DNA from: Catellatospora sp. KI3
Lineage (GTDB): Bacteria; Actinomycetota; Actinomycetes; Mycobacteriales; Micromonosporaceae
Direction of reading: 5' to 3'
DNA length: 64,000 nt
Assembly (NCBI RefSeq): GCF_029948125.1
Contig: NZ_JASAMB010000006.1
Location: 124,001-188,000, forward strand
Shown here: one piece after another, positions 15,632 through 24,223 of the stretch
Layout: each line of letters starts with the position of its first letter
Numbering within the stretch: the first letter of the stretch is position 1
The notes under the pieces: model-generated
Databases searched by the model: none
What the model saw: the letters and a program-made list of their open reading frames with translations, nothing else
Told to the model about the DNA's origin: nothing
Translations under genes and position numbers: made by a program

Positions 15632-16198
15632 ATGAAGCACGCGATCCGCGACGAAGCGCGGACGGAGCCGGTGGACGGGCGGACCGAGCCGATGGACGAC
15701 CTGATGGTCGGCCTGGCCCGGGCCAGGCGCGGGCCGCTGCTCACCCGCGGCACCGGGGCACTGCTCGGGCTGGTGCTGATGTGCGGCGGCTTCCTGGCCG
15801 GCGTACAGGTGCAGCAGCACTTCGGCACCTCGGCCGGGTCGGCCGCATCGGCCGGCGGAGCCGGAGCCAACCGGGCGGGGGCCCGGGGCGGGTTCACCGG
15901 GCAGGGCCTGCCCGGCGGGTTCCCGGGCGCGGGGCAGAACGGCGGCCAGACCGGCACCGGGAACGGGCAGGCGGCGGGCAGCTCGGTCACCGGGAAGATC
16001 AAGCTGATCGACGGGAGCACGGTGTACGTGGAGACCGCCGACGGCCAGATCGTCACCATCAAGACCAGCGGCACCACCACGGTGCAGAACGCCACCAAGG
16101 TCGACCTGACCAAGCTGAAGGCCGGCACCCAGGTCACCATCCAGGGCACCACCCAGAACGACACCCTCACGGCGACCTCGATCACCGCCACGAAGTGA
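15632..16198 (+). CDS. Membrane-anchored DUF5666-like protein
   Basis: 188 residues: a cytoplasmic N-terminus of about 45 residues, one membrane span (GALLGLVLMCGGFLAGVQV), a Gly/Ala/Gln-rich linker, and a C-terminal beta domain (residues 120-188). That domain includes GKIKLIDGSTVYVETADGQ and LKAGTQVTIQGTTQ and resembles the DUF5666 small-barrel repeat. It starts 13 bases after the permease stop with a GGGAGCACC leader, so it is probably the last gene of the exporter operon. Its function is unknown; an accessory to the adaptor or a substrate-binding role is speculation. A family C repeat follows its stop. Confidence 0.8.
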   Translation: MKHAIRDEARTEPVDGRTEPMDDLMVGLARARRGPLLTRGTGALLGLVLMCGGFLAGVQVQQHFGTSAGSAASAGGAGANRAGARGGFTGQGLPGGFPGAGQNGGQTGTGNGQAAGSSVTGKIKLIDGSTVYVETADGQIVTIKTSGTTTVQNATKVDLTKLKAGTQVTIQGTTQNDTLTATSITATK

Positions 16199-16199
16199 C

Positions 16200-16252
16200 G
16201 TTAGGAAGGGCCCCTTTTACATCGGATTCCGATAATAAGGGGCCCTTCCTTA
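16200..16252. repeat. Palindromic intergenic repeat, family C, copy 2
   Basis: AGGAAGGGCCCCTTTT and AAGGGGCCCTTCCT arms surround ACATCGGATTCCGATAAT. The layout matches copies at 7720 and 37951, with a different centre. It fills the gap between the convergent DUF5666-like and DUF885 genes. Confidence 0.85.
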
Positions 16253-16259
16253 TCCCGGG

Positions 16260-17930
16260 TCAGAGGCGGGCGAGGGCCTTGCGGAGGGGGTCCAGGCCGA
16301 GGGCGCCCAGATCGAGCGCGTCGGAGTGGAACTGCCGCAGGTCGAACGCCGCACCCTTGCGCGCCCTCGCGTCATCCCGCGCCTGCAGCCAGATCCGCTC
16401 GCCGACCTTGTACGACGGCGCCTGCCCCGGCCAGCCCAGGTACCGGTTCAGCTCGAACCGCAGCTGCTCGTCCCCGATGCGGCAGTGCGCGCGCAGGAAC
16501 TCCCAGCCCAGCTCGGGCGTCCAGCGCTCGCCCGGGTGGAACCCGAACGGGTTGTCGCGCGGGATCTCCAGCTCCAGGTGCATGCCGATGTCGACGATGA
16601 CGCGCGCGGCGCGGAACGCCTGCCCGTCGAGCATGCCGAGCTTGTCGGCCGGGTCGGCCAGGTAGCCCAGGTCGTCCATGAGCCGCTCGGAGTACAGCGC
16701 CCAGCCCTCGCCGTGGCCGGAGCACCAGCACAGCAGCCGCTGCCAGCGGTTGAGCTTCTCCGCGTTGTAGACGGCCTGGCCCACCTGCAGGTGGTGGCCG
16801 GGCGCGCCCTCGTGGTAGACCGTGGTCACCTCACGCCAGGTGGAGAACTCGTCCACGCCCGCGGGCACCGCCCACCACATCCGGCCGGGGCGCGTGAAGT
16901 CCTCGCTCGGGCCGGTGTAGTAGATGCCGCCGTCGCTGGTCGGGGCGATGCGGCACTCGATGCGCTGGATCGCCTCCGGGATGTCGAAGTGGGTGCCGTT
17001 GAGGTCGGAGACGGCCTTCTCCGCCAGCTGCTGCATCCACTCGCGGAACTTCTCCTTGCCCTGGATCAGGTACCTGGGGTCCTGGTCCAGCTTCGCCACG
17101 GCCTCGTCGATCGAGGCACCCGGCCCGACGATGCGCGCCGACACCCCGCGCATCTCGTTCTCCAGCCGGTGCAGCTCCTCGAAGCCCCACGCGTACGTCT
17201 CGTCCAGGTCGACCTTCGCGCCGAGGAAGAACTGCGAGGCCAGCTCGTAGCGCTCGCGCCCGGCCGCCTCCTTCTCCCGGCCGTAGGGCGCCAGCTCCTC
17301 GCGCAGGAACCGGCCGAAGGCGGCGGTGGCCTCGTTGGCGGCGGCCGCGCTGCGGTCGAGTTCGGTACGCAGCGCGCCCGTGGCCTCGATCCGGCCCGCG
17401 AGCCCCAGGTAGAAGTCGTCCCCGGTGGCGCTGGTCCACACGTCGCACTGCCCGGCGACCTCGATGAGCTGCTTGCGCGCGCTGACCCGCCCGGCCTTCG
17501 CGTCGGCCAGCAGGGTCTGCCGGTACTGCGCCAGGGCGTGCGGGAAGCCCGCGAGCCGCTTGGCGATGTCCGACGCCGCCTCCTCGCCCTCGGTCGGCAT
17601 CAGGTCCAGCACGCCGCGCATGCTGTGCAGGGCGCTGGCGATGACATTGATGTCGCTGGTCACCTCGCCGGCGTCGTAGCGCGCGAGGGCCAGGCCCAGC
17701 CGCTCGACCATCGCCTCCTTGGCCACGAACTCGCGCTGGTCCTGCGGTTCGAGCGCGTTCAGCTCCGTCAGGGTGCGCCGGTCGAGGTCGGCCTGTGCCG
17801 CGAACCCGTCGAGGGAGAGGTCATCCAGCTTGTCGTCATATCCGCTGATACCGACGTAGGTGGCGCCCGTGGGGCTCAGCGGCGCCCACTCGTCCACATA
17901 CCGCTCGGCCAGGTCATCAACACGTCCCAT
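16260..17930 (-). CDS. DUF885 family protein (putative zinc metallopeptidase)
   Basis: 556 residues spanning the whole DUF885 family length. Near residue 377 is the gluzincin-type site EVTTVYHEGAPGHHLQVGQ (HExxxHH-like), followed by a downstream Glu-containing segment (CSGHGEGWALYSERLMDDLG). No signal peptide is present, so it is probably cytoplasmic. Start: ATG at 17930 (MGRVDDLAERYVDEWA) preceded by GGGAGG. Homologues are annotated as uncharacterised or as carboxypeptidase-like; the substrate is unknown. It is convergent with the exporter operon and divergent from the EamA transporter. Confidence 0.9.
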   Translation of the reverse strand: MGRVDDLAERYVDEWAPLSPTGATYVGISGYDDKLDDLSLDGFAAQADLDRRTLTELNALEPQDQREFVAKEAMVERLGLALARYDAGEVTSDINVIASALHSMRGVLDLMPTEGEEAASDIAKRLAGFPHALAQYRQTLLADAKAGRVSARKQLIEVAGQCDVWTSATGDDFYLGLAGRIEATGALRTELDRSAAAANEATAAFGRFLREELAPYGREKEAAGRERYELASQFFLGAKVDLDETYAWGFEELHRLENEMRGVSARIVGPGASIDEAVAKLDQDPRYLIQGKEKFREWMQQLAEKAVSDLNGTHFDIPEAIQRIECRIAPTSDGGIYYTGPSEDFTRPGRMWWAVPAGVDEFSTWREVTTVYHEGAPGHHLQVGQAVYNAEKLNRWQRLLCWCSGHGEGWALYSERLMDDLGYLADPADKLGMLDGQAFRAARVIVDIGMHLELEIPRDNPFGFHPGERWTPELGWEFLRAHCRIGDEQLRFELNRYLGWPGQAPSYKVGERIWLQARDDARARKGAAFDLRQFHSDALDLGALGLDPLRKALARL

Positions 17931-18041
17931 GGGAGGAACCTAGCCGACGGGGCCGCGCTGTCGCAGGCGAGTTAGGCGTGGCGGGAATTCGCGGTACGGC
18001 GTCCGTAACCCGCTGGCGACGGTGCGCCGATCTCTGGCAGT

Positions 18042-19019
18042 GTGTCAGGGGTGAACACCGCCATCGCTCCTGACACTTCGACGTCGGCCACTGCTGCCTC
18101 TGCCTGGGTGCCGGCGTTCGCGGCCAACGCCGTGATCTGGGGCTCCAGCTTCATCTTCATCAAGATGGGCGTCGCCGAACTGCACCCGACCTGGGTGGCG
18201 GCCGGCCGCATCACCATCGGCGCGCTGACCCTGCTCGCGATCATGCTGGTCACCGGGGCGCGGCTGCCGCGCGACCGCGGGCTGTGGGCGCACATGCTGG
18301 TCCCGGGCGTGGTGGGCGTCGCGCTGCCGTTCACCCTGTTCGGGTACGGCGAGGAGCGGGTCGACAGCCTCGTGGCGGGTATCTGGAACGCCACCACCGC
18401 ACTGTGGGTGCTCCCCTTCGCGGTGCTGGTGTTCCGCACCGAGAAGTTCACCACCCGGGCCGCGGTCGGGCTCGGACTCGGCTTCGCCGGTGTGCTGACG
18501 GTGCTCGGCTTCTGGCACTCCGACGGCTCGTCCTCGCTGGTGGGGCAGCTCATGTGCGGCGCGGCGGCGATGTGCTACGGCGTGTCCATCCCGTACCTGA
18601 AGCGCTTCGTCACCGGGCGGGGCACCGCCTCGGGCGTGTCGCTGGCCGCCGCACAGACCATCGTCGCCTCGGTCGCCTCGGTGCTCGCCGCCCTGCTGAT
18701 CTCGGGCGCCCCGACAGCGCCGGCCGACCTGTCCTGGCAGGCCATCGGCGCGGTGGCGGCGCTGGGCGTGTTCGGCAGCGGCATCGCGTTCGCGCTGAAC
18801 ATGCGGGTCATCTCCACCAAGGGCGCCTCCACCGCCGCGTACGTGACGTACCTGGTGCCGGTGGTCGCCACGCTGCTCGGCATCGTCGTACTGGACGAGT
18901 CCCTGCACTGGAACCAGCCCGTCGGCGCCCTCATCGTCCTGCTCGGCGTCGCCATCGCCCAGGGCGCCTTCTCCGCTCTCCGCGCCCGCCGACCCGCCCC
19001 CGGCGTATCCCGTTCGTGA
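18042..19019 (+). CDS. EamA/DMT-superfamily transporter
   Basis: 325-residue integral membrane protein with ten predicted spans in two EamA repeats (residues 25-150 and 175-310). The first repeat opens ANAVIWGSSFIFIKMGVAEL, the usual RhaT/EamA entry. The second ends VVATLLGIVVLDESLHWNQP, the typical E-containing loop of DMT exporters. Probably exports a small metabolite; the substrate cannot be told. Start choice is between GTG 18042 and GTG 18051, neither with a strong ribosome site. The TGA stop lies in a tandem CGTTCGTGAT repeat that begins the next intergenic element. Confidence 0.92.
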   Translation: MSGVNTAIAPDTSTSATAASAWVPAFAANAVIWGSSFIFIKMGVAELHPTWVAAGRITIGALTLLAIMLVTGARLPRDRGLWAHMLVPGVVGVALPFTLFGYGEERVDSLVAGIWNATTALWVLPFAVLVFRTEKFTTRAAVGLGLGFAGVLTVLGFWHSDGSSSLVGQLMCGAAAMCYGVSIPYLKRFVTGRGTASGVSLAAAQTIVASVASVLAALLISGAPTAPADLSWQAIGAVAALGVFGSGIAFALNMRVISTKGASTAAYVTYLVPVVATLLGIVVLDESLHWNQPVGALIVLLGVAIAQGAFSALRARRPAPGVSRS

Positions 19020-19151
19020 TCGTTCGTGACCCGCGGCAGCAGGCCACGTGCCTGAGCTGACCCCACACAGCGGGCCAGGGCCTCGATGATCGCGGTTTGG
19101 GGTCGCTTTCTCAGTTCCAGGTCGAGTTGATGACCTGGGACAACGATCACG
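19014..19151. repeat. Candidate MITE-like intergenic element with 10-bp terminal inverted repeats
   Basis: CGTGATCGTT at the left end pairs with AACGATCACG at the right end. Inside is a CCAGGTC-GAGTTGAT-GACCTGG hairpin. The left end overlaps the EamA stop codon. No open reading frame is present. Identification as a mobile element is inference from structure only. Confidence 0.4.
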
Positions 19152-19155
19152 GGTC

Positions 19156-19275
19156 GAATCGGTGCCAAGATCGCCACTAGTGGTCATTTCGCTGCGCGCG
19201 TCAGGGACCGAAGCTGCGGTTTTGCCCGCTGACAGCGGTCAACTGCAACAGCAGTCGCTGAAGATCGCGACCTGC
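19156..19275. repeat. Intergenic repeat-like segment
   Basis: Bounded by CCAAGATCGC and TGAAGATCGCG, with a CCGCTG-A-CAGCGG dyad and an ACTAGT palindrome inside. The segment resembles non-coding repeats I have seen in Micromonosporaceae genomes, but there is no second copy in this window. No gene is visible between 19020 and 19295. Confidence 0.35.
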
Positions 19276-19295
19276 GTGCACCCGCCGGGCAAGGG

Positions 19296-20081
19296 TCAGC
19301 GGGAGCGGGTCCAGGCGAGTAGGGCGTCGGCAGGGAGCGTGTTGACGACGCGGTCGGGCGTGATGCCGGCGGCGGTGGCGCGGGCGCAGCCGTTGGGTAG
19401 CCAGTCGAGCTGGGCCGTCGCGTGGGCGTCGGTGTTGACGGCGAAGCGGAGGCCGTCGACCTGGGCGGCCTTGCGCAGCAGGTTCGACGGCGGGTCGAGG
19501 CGGTCCGGGCGGCAGTTGATCTCGATGGCCTTGCCGTGTACGGCGGCGGCGGCGAACACCGCGTCGGCGTCGAAGCTGCTCGGGGCGCGGCGGCGCGGTG
19601 TCGCCCGGCCGCCGGAGTGCCGGGCGTCGGTGACCACGGGCAGCTTGCGTCCGGTGCAGTGGCCCAGGATGTCGAGGTTCGGGTCGGCCAGGGCGCGCAG
19701 CATGCGGCGGGTCATCCTGGCACGGTCCAGCTTCAGCTCGCTGTGCACCGAGCCGACCACGACGTCGAGCCGCGCCAGGAGTTCGGCCTCCTGGTCCAGT
19801 GAGCCGTCGGGCAGGATGTCCACCTCGATCCCGGTGAGCACCCGGAAGCCGGTGCCCGCCAGGGCGGCGTTCACCGCGGCCACGGCGTCGAGCTGGCGGG
19901 CCAGCCGCTGCGGGGTCAGCCCGTTGGCGATGGTCAGCCGGGGCGAGTGGTCGGTCAGCACCACGTAGTCGTGGCCGAGCGCGGCCGCGGCCGCCACCAT
20001 CGCCTCGATCGGATCGGCGCCGTCGGACCAGTCGGTGTGCACGTGGCAGTCGCCCTTCAGCGCCGCCCGCAGCTCCTCCAC
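19296..20081 (-). CDS. PHP-domain phosphoesterase
   Basis: 261-residue protein formed by a single PHP (polymerase and histidinol phosphatase) domain. Metal-ligand motifs are KGDCHVHTDWSDGADP (HxH), VVLTDHSPR, LTGIEVDIL, VVGSVHSELK, ILGHCTGRK, and AVNTDAHATAQLDWL near the C-terminus. The motif set matches the PHP domain appended to family X DNA polymerases (YcdX/PolX-like). Homologues in actinobacteria usually carry an N-terminal helix-hairpin-helix region of 60-80 residues. Here an in-frame TAA lies three codons upstream of the GTG start, so that part is absent. It is a likely metal-dependent phosphatase or nuclease of unknown substrate. Confidence 0.88.
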   Translation of the reverse strand: MEELRAALKGDCHVHTDWSDGADPIEAMVAAAAALGHDYVVLTDHSPRLTIANGLTPQRLARQLDAVAAVNAALAGTGFRVLTGIEVDILPDGSLDQEAELLARLDVVVGSVHSELKLDRARMTRRMLRALADPNLDILGHCTGRKLPVVTDARHSGGRATPRRRAPSSFDADAVFAAAAVHGKAIEINCRPDRLDPPSNLLRKAAQVDGLRFAVNTDAHATAQLDWLPNGCARATAAGITPDRVVNTLPADALLAWTRSR

Positions 20082-20210
20082 CGGTGCAGGTTAGCCCAGG
20101 CCGCGGGGCTGGCGCTGGTCGCGGCCCACATTGGAGGATTGTCGGTGTCTCCGGCGGCGCGGTAGTGTCCGCAGGCCGCGCGGTGGTCGGCGCGGCATGG
20201 GGAGGAAGAC

Positions 20211-21161
20211 ATGCCGGTTGAACCCATGCCGACGGGAGAGTATCGAGTGATCCAGCAGCGTACGGCCGCCCCGACGGAGGCGTCGGCGGTCGCCGCCACG
20301 GTCGACTACAGCGCACCGGAGCAGTCCGAGACGCTGACCGTGGGCGACTTCCGGCTGCTCGCCATGGTGGTCGGCGCCGCCGGTGCGGGTGCCATCGCGG
20401 CTACCAGCGATGACCACACGATGGTGTTCCTGCTGCTGGCGGCGCTGCTCGGCGCCGCGGCCGGGGAGGCGTTCGGCTTCGGGCTGTCCCGGTGGGCGGA
20501 GGTGGTCCGGCTGCACCGGGTGGTGCGCTGGCGGGTGTGGCTGTCGGTGCTGACCGTGCTGGTGATCGCCTGCACGCTGGTGGCGCTGACGCCGGTGCTG
20601 GTGCCGGGCACCCCCGGCACGAACAACCTCACCGAGCGCGGCATCGGCCTGTCGGCGGTGGCGATCGGCGGCGGCCTCAGCTCGGCGGCGACCCTGGCGG
20701 CGGTGAAGCAGGTGGCGTCGTTCCGGTTGGCGGGCACCCCGGGGCAGCAGCTCGACGCGCTGCTGCGGCTGCGCACGATGTGCACCCGCATGCTCAGCCA
20801 GCTCGGCATCCTGGTGCTGCTGGTGATGGGCGTGAACGCGGCCGCGACCGGCTTCGGGGCCAAGCTCGACACCGGCGTGGTGCTCTTCTCCGGCGTCGTG
20901 GCCTCGTTCGTGGTGGGCACCATGTACACCCCGACGGCGGCGATGCTGCGCCGCCGCGGCGCGCTGTTCATGGCCGAGCACTTCTCGCTGGCCGACGTGC
21001 CCGCCGCCGAGCTGGTCGACGCCGCCGAGAACAAGGCGAAGCTGGAGAAGATGCTCGGGCTGGACCAGACGACCATCGGTGAGCTCAAGGCGGCGCTGGT
21101 GGTGCTGTCGCCGATCGTGGTCGGCCTGATCGCCACGACCCTGCAGCAGTACATCAAATAG
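20211..21161 (+). CDS. Conserved-looking membrane protein of unknown function
   Basis: 316 residues. A hydrophilic N-terminus of about 45 residues is followed by at least six membrane segments: LLAMVVGAAGAGAIAAT; MVFLLLAALLGAAAGEAFGF; VWLSVLTVLVIACTLVALTP; a helix around GIGLSAVAIGGGL; LGILVLLVMGVNAAATGF; VVLFSGVVASFVVGTMYTPT. A short charged helix (AENKAKLEKMLG) precedes a final C-terminal span (LVVLSPIVVGLIATTLQQYI). ATG at 20211 has a strong GGGGAGG ribosome site. I recognise no family. It is monocistronic, with its own hairpin terminator 3 bases after the stop. Confidence 0.8.
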   Translation: MPVEPMPTGEYRVIQQRTAAPTEASAVAATVDYSAPEQSETLTVGDFRLLAMVVGAAGAGAIAATSDDHTMVFLLLAALLGAAAGEAFGFGLSRWAEVVRLHRVVRWRVWLSVLTVLVIACTLVALTPVLVPGTPGTNNLTERGIGLSAVAIGGGLSSAATLAAVKQVASFRLAGTPGQQLDALLRLRTMCTRMLSQLGILVLLVMGVNAAATGFGAKLDTGVVLFSGVVASFVVGTMYTPTAAMLRRRGALFMAEHFSLADVPAAELVDAAENKAKLEKMLGLDQTTIGELKAALVVLSPIVVGLIATTLQQYIK

Positions 21162-21163
21162 CG

Positions 21164-21198
21164 AACGGTCGCCGGGCCCACCGGGCTCGGCGACCGTT
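21164..21198 (+). terminator. Hairpin terminator after membrane-protein gene
   Basis: A 16-bp stem with one G-T pair and an ACC loop (outer arms AACGGTCGCC/GGCGACCGTT), ending in TTTC. It lies immediately after the 21161 stop and before the convergent gene end at 21209, so it may serve both. Confidence 0.8.
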
Positions 21199-21208
21199 TC
21201 ACGTACCG

Positions 21209-22396
21209 CTACCAGCTGATGCCCAGCCCCTGCGGGGACACCAGGTTGAACAGGGCGAACCGCCGCTGGGTGCTGCCGTTCACCGCCGTGTACGCGCCAC
21301 CGGCGACGACCTGCCCCAGCTGCTCGCTGGCCCGCAGCGCGATGACCCCGACCGAGCCGTTGCCGTTGGCGGTCCAGTCGAGCAGGTTCCCGCTCCCCGC
21401 GCTGACCGCGGCCAGCTTGACCCGCCGGATGGACCCGTCGATGCAGACGCCCTTGGGCCCGGTCGCGGCGCTGCGGCACACGTTGTCGTAGTGGCCGCCG
21501 AGGTAGACCACGTCGTCGAGCACCGCGATCGCCTGTACGTCGCCGTCGGTGGTCACGGTCCAGCGGACGTTACCGGCGGTGTCCATGGCGCTGGCGCGGC
21601 CGCCGGTGCCGTCGATCCCGGCGTAGACGCTGCTGCCGCTGACCGTGATGTCGTGCACCATCGCGCTGATGTGCGACCAGAAGCCGAGGTCGACCGCGCC
21701 GGTAGCCGGGTCGAGCGCGGCCATCTTCGCGGTGCCGCGCAGGCCGTTGACCGAGCTGAACTTGCCGCCGAGGTAGACCCGGCCGGGTGTGTACAGCACG
21801 GCGCGCACGACGTCGTTGAGCTTCGGGTTCCAGTTCAGGTCGAGCGCCCCGGTGTTCAGGTCGAAGGCCGCCACTCCGCGCCGGGTGTGCCCGTCCACCA
21901 CGGCGAAGGAGCCGCCGAGGTAGAGCCGTCCGCCGCCGACGGAGACGTCGTACGGCCGGCCGCTGGAGATGCTGTGTTTGAAGGTGGACTGCAGCACGCC
22001 GGAGTGGTTGACCTTGGCGAGGCTGTCCCGGCTGGACCCGTTGACGGACTGGAAGTCCCCGGCCAGGTACACGCCGTCGCTGTCGGTGGCGATGGCCCGG
22101 ACCATGCCGTCGACCTTGGGGTTCCACGGCAGCAGGGCGCCCGTGCGGGCGTTGACCGCCGCGACCCGCGACCGGCTGACGGTGCTGCCGCCGACCGTCG
22201 CGGCGGTGAAGTCGCCGCCGACGTAGATGGTGTCGCCCCAGTAGGTGGTGGCGTGAACCTCCCCGTTGAAGGTCACCGACGGGCTGGGCTTGGGGTTGAC
22301 CGGGGCGGCGAGTGTGGCCGCGCCGGTGAGCGGGGCGAGCAGTGCGCCGAGCACTGCCGTCACCGCGATACTACGCAAAGTAGGGCGTTTGAGCAC
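21209..22396 (-). CDS. Secreted beta-propeller-like repeat protein
   Basis: 395 residues with a signal peptide (LRSIAVTAVLGALLAPLTGAA, cleavage near residue 31). The rest is a series of about 45-residue repeats, each with a YVGGDF- or YLGGxF-type strand followed by VNG and an AAVNARTGALLPWNP-type strand. Examples are IYVGGDFTAATVGG, VYLAGDFQSVNGSS, LYLGGSFAVVDGHT, VYLGGKFSSVNG and VYLGGHYDNVC. This is the delta-60/PQQ-like repeat pattern of secreted actinobacterial propeller proteins. A lone Cys pair (VCRSAATGPKGVCIDGS) may form a disulfide. It is divergent from tyrA. No catalytic motif is seen; cell-surface or extracellular binding is the best guess. Confidence 0.8.
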   Translation of the reverse strand: MLKRPTLRSIAVTAVLGALLAPLTGAATLAAPVNPKPSPSVTFNGEVHATTYWGDTIYVGGDFTAATVGGSTVSRSRVAAVNARTGALLPWNPKVDGMVRAIATDSDGVYLAGDFQSVNGSSRDSLAKVNHSGVLQSTFKHSISSGRPYDVSVGGGRLYLGGSFAVVDGHTRRGVAAFDLNTGALDLNWNPKLNDVVRAVLYTPGRVYLGGKFSSVNGLRGTAKMAALDPATGAVDLGFWSHISAMVHDITVSGSSVYAGIDGTGGRASAMDTAGNVRWTVTTDGDVQAIAVLDDVVYLGGHYDNVCRSAATGPKGVCIDGSIRRVKLAAVSAGSGNLLDWTANGNGSVGVIALRASEQLGQVVAGGAYTAVNGSTQRRFALFNLVSPQGLGISW

Positions 22397-22458
22397 GTCA
22401 TGCCCAACGAGGCAGGCACCGGGCCGACGCTGGCTGCGCGGTGTGGCAGGCTGCCCAC

Positions 22459-23454
22459 GTGAACATCGCCGTCATCGGACTCGGTCTCATCGGCGGGTCG
22501 CTGCTGCGGGCCCTGGCCGCCGCCGGGCACCACGTGCTCGGTTTCGACGCCGACCCGGCCGTGCGGGCCACCGCGCGTACCGCGGCGGCCCGGGTGCCCG
22601 CCGACCAGCGGTGGCAGGTCACCGCGACGATCCGCGACGCGGCGGCCGACGCCGACCTGGTGGTGCTCGCCGTGCCGCTGCCCGCGCTGGACGACGTGCT
22701 GGACGCGCTGGTCGCCAGCGGCTTCCACGGCCTGATCACGGACGTGACCTCGGTGAAGGGCCCGGTACGGGAGGCGGTGGCGCGGCGGCTGCGCATGGCC
22801 GCGAACCCGCTCGCCGGGTTCGTCGGCGGCCACCCGATGGCGGGCCGGGAGACGTCCGGCTTCGCCGCGGCCGACCCGGCCCTGTTCACCGGCTGCGCCT
22901 GGGTGCTGTGCCTGGACGAGGCGTCGGCGGTGGACGACTGGCTGACCCTGGCCGGGCTGCTCACCGAGCTCGGCGCCCGGGTGGTGCCCTCGACCAGCGC
23001 CGAGCACGACCGCGCCGTGGCCGTGATCAGCCACGTGCCGCACCTGCTGGCGCTGGCGCTGGCCGCCGCCGCGGCGACCGATCCGCTGGCGCTGACGCTG
23101 GGCGCGGGCTCGTTCCGGGACGGCAGCCGGGTGGCGGGGGCGCCGCCGGAGCTGACCGCGGCGATGTGCAGCGGCAACACCGAGGCGGTGCAGCACGCGC
23201 TGGCCGACGTGCAGCGGCGGCTGGACGAGGCGGCCAAGGCGATGGAGGCCCGCGACCCGTTCCGGGCGGTACGTGACTGGGCGCTGGAGGGCCACTCGGC
23301 CCGTACGGCGTGGCCGCCCGCGCCCGGTCGGCCCGAGCAGCTGCCGGTGCGGGCGGAGACCCTGCTGCGGCTGGGGCAGGCCGGGGGCTGGATCACCGCG
23401 GTGGCGGCCGATCGCCGTACCGTGACGGCGTTTCTGCCGGTTGAAGGGGCGTGA
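22459..23454 (+). CDS. tyrA: Prephenate dehydrogenase
   Basis: 331-residue NAD(P)-dependent TyrA-type enzyme converting prephenate to 4-hydroxyphenylpyruvate for tyrosine synthesis. The Rossmann motif is at the very N-terminus (NIAVIGLGLIGGSLLRAL). It is followed by ADLVVLAVPLPALDDV, TDVTSVKGPV (catalytic Ser region) and GGHPMAGRETSGF (His/Gly substrate loop). The C-terminal dimerisation domain includes VVPSTSAEHDRAVAVISHVPHL in two blocks and GSFRDGSRVAG. The GTG at 22459 places the dinucleotide fold at residue 2, as usual; the frame is open to GTG 22441. The stop overlaps the next small membrane gene (GTGA). Confidence 0.93.
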   Translation: MNIAVIGLGLIGGSLLRALAAAGHHVLGFDADPAVRATARTAAARVPADQRWQVTATIRDAAADADLVVLAVPLPALDDVLDALVASGFHGLITDVTSVKGPVREAVARRLRMAANPLAGFVGGHPMAGRETSGFAAADPALFTGCAWVLCLDEASAVDDWLTLAGLLTELGARVVPSTSAEHDRAVAVISHVPHLLALALAAAAATDPLALTLGAGSFRDGSRVAGAPPELTAAMCSGNTEAVQHALADVQRRLDEAAKAMEARDPFRAVRDWALEGHSARTAWPPAPGRPEQLPVRAETLLRLGQAGGWITAVAADRRTVTAFLPVEGA

Positions 23455-23759
23455 CCCAGCCTCGGACGCGCCCTGTCCTGCGTGAGCCCCATCCCGTGCG
23501 GCCGTGGGCCGTGGTCGTCGGCGCGCTGGCCACCGGGGTGTGGCTGCTGGCGTTCGGCCTGTTCGGGATCACCATCAGCGGATACGTGGGCTGGACGGTG
23601 GCGGCCGGGATGGCCGCCTGGCTGGTCTCGTACGCCCTGCTCAGGTTCGGTGATCGGGGCGTGGCGGTCGGCGTGGCCGCCGCGGTCGGCGTCGGCTGGA
23701 CGGCGGCGGCGCTGTCCGTGGTCTTCGAGTGGATCCGCCGCGGCGCCTGGCCACTCTGA
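23451..23759 (+). CDS. Small membrane protein (DUF2537-like)
   Basis: 102 residues. A short basic/Pro-rich N-terminus precedes three membrane spans (AVVVGALATGVWLLAFGLFG; GWTVAAGMAAWLVSYALL; GVAVGVAAAVGVGWTAAALS). The GTG start overlaps the tyrA stop, so it is translationally coupled to it. The position after tyrA and the three-span layout resemble DUF2537 proteins of actinobacteria, but the assignment is tentative. No function is known. Confidence 0.75.
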   Translation: MTQPRTRPVLREPHPVRPWAVVVGALATGVWLLAFGLFGITISGYVGWTVAAGMAAWLVSYALLRFGDRGVAVGVAAAVGVGWTAAALSVVFEWIRRGAWPL

Positions 23760-24223
23760 GTGAGCTTTCGTTAAGACCTCGCTACGGCGCCGACGGCGGC
23801 ACGGGCCTGAGATGCACAGGTCACGGTGTGTCGTGGAGCAACCGCGTTGGCGGACTTGACGGAGGTCACACTCGCGCGGCACGCTCGCCTGTATGTGGAC
23901 GCTGCAGCAGCTCGACCCCGACCGTAGCCGCCGTCGGCTACAGCTGCTCGCCGCGCTGTCCGGAGGCGGAGCGGCGCGCGAGCGGGTGCTGCCGTCGACC
24001 GGGCGCCGGATTCCGTCCGGCGCGGCCCGCGGCCGGATGCCGAAAGCCTCGGCCGACCGGGTCCGCGAGCTGATCGCGATGCGTCGGCGACTGGCGGGCT
24101 GACTGGTCGTTGTCAGAACAGGGCCGTCGACGGCCCTCGGCCGGCTCCGCCGCCAGCTGACGACAGCCTCGCCGAGGTCGGGTGACTCGGCTGATGCACA
24201 TATCGACACCATTTGGGGGGACC
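23760..24223. other. 464-base region with at most one small gene
   Basis: Between the small membrane gene and the tadA pair I see only the 69-codon frame at 23893-24102. A TTGACGGAGGTCAC segment near 23856 contains a possible -35-like hexamer. No hairpin with a T-run and no RNA gene was recognised. The end of the region is the leader of the 24224 gene, with a GGGGGGA ribosome site. Confidence 0.5.
23893..24102 (+). CDS. Candidate small basic protein
   Basis: A 69-residue frame beginning MWTLQQLDPDRSRRRLQLLA, rich in Arg, with third-position GC as high as neighbouring real genes. It has no recognisable domain. The ribosome site is weak. It could encode a small nucleic-acid-associated protein or be a chance frame in GC-rich DNA. 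Confidence 0.35.
   Translation: MWTLQQLDPDRSRRRLQLLAALSGGGAARERVLPSTGRRIPSGAARGRMPKASADRVRELIAMRRRLAG

Noticed and set aside
13732..16191. 819-codon minus-strand frame opposite the exporter genes
   Set aside because: Antisense shadow of the ATPase and permease with biased composition.
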